This document shows positions 14,497-14,540 of a DNA stretch of 14,540 nucleotides, piece by piece; position 1 is the first letter of the stretch; every line of letters starts with the position of its first letter. Source of the stretch: Prevotellaceae bacterium (GTDB lineage Bacteria > Bacteroidota > Bacteroidia > Bacteroidales > UBA932). The DNA lies in contig JAISDK010000284.1 in the NCBI GenBank assembly GCA_031264875.1, forward strand, positions 1 to 14,540, written 5' to 3'. The translations under genes were made by a program, and so were the position numbers. Under the pieces are notes generated by a model that did no database searches, had not been told where the DNA came from, and saw only the letters and a program-made list of their open reading frames with translations.

Positions 14497-14540
14497 TAGT
14501 TTTGTTATTTAAATTAGGTAAAAATGAGGTTGAAATCGCA
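14497..14540 (+). promoter_or_regulatory. Possible promoter and start of a gene running off the right edge
   Basis: TAGTTTTG at 14497-14504 matches TAnnTTTG on the plus strand, and ATG at 14524-14526 follows, reading MRLKS before the window ends. There is no TTTG at the expected -33 position and only five codons can be seen, so this is a suggestion only. Confidence 0.22.

Overview
The window looks like a chromosomal stretch from a member of the Bacteroidota, most likely order Bacteroidales. Pointers are promoter-like sites of the TTTG / TAnnTTTG type, starts without clear Shine-Dalgarno sequences, a DUF4369-type thioredoxin-like lipoprotein, a SusD-less TonB-dependent receptor, a His/Cys-rich small protein ending in LRAPP (DUF6769-like), and intergenic palindromes of a kind common in this phylum. 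This assignment rests on family recognition, not on a search.

Layout. Positions 1-716 are non-coding: a tandem 18-bp direct repeat, a compound (AT)/(GA) microsatellite, a possible transposase C-terminal remnant and a long hairpin. Positions 717-6769 (minus strand) form a heavy-metal efflux operon. In transcription order it holds a small secreted His/Cys-rich protein, a lipoprotein periplasmic adaptor, a CzcA/CusA-type RND pump and a TolC-type outer-membrane channel. A good promoter candidate lies just upstream of the small protein and a hairpin follows the channel gene. Positions 6967-9262 (plus strand) hold a divergent pair, a periplasmic thioredoxin-like lipoprotein followed 7 bp later by a proline dehydrogenase, closed by a strong terminator at 9290-9340.

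Positions 9263-10355 carry no large gene. Two tiny minus-strand ORFs (43 and 49 codons, the first a convincing single-pass membrane peptide) lie next to the terminator, followed by what looks like decayed repeat or mobile DNA. Positions 10356-13134 (minus) hold a probable two-gene transcription unit: a promoter, a small GTG-started membrane-anchored protein, a gap with a double GACCGGTC operator-like site and a perfect hairpin, then a TonB-dependent receptor with its own terminator. Positions 13288-13914 (minus) encode a uracil/hypoxanthine-DNA glycosylase-family protein. Positions 13970-14500 are a dense repeat island, with a 36-bp perfect palindrome inside a larger inverted repeat that is itself bounded by near-direct repeats.

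How the genes work together. The efflux operon is a complete tripartite metal exporter, and its first gene probably encodes an envelope metal-binding or sensing accessory. The TonB receptor unit has no SusD partner, so it is more likely to import a metal complex, siderophore or cofactor than glycan. No transcriptional regulator is encoded in the window. I found no convincing novel multi-gene system. The most interesting items are the small proteins, the operator/hairpin block before the receptor, and the repeat islands at both ends.
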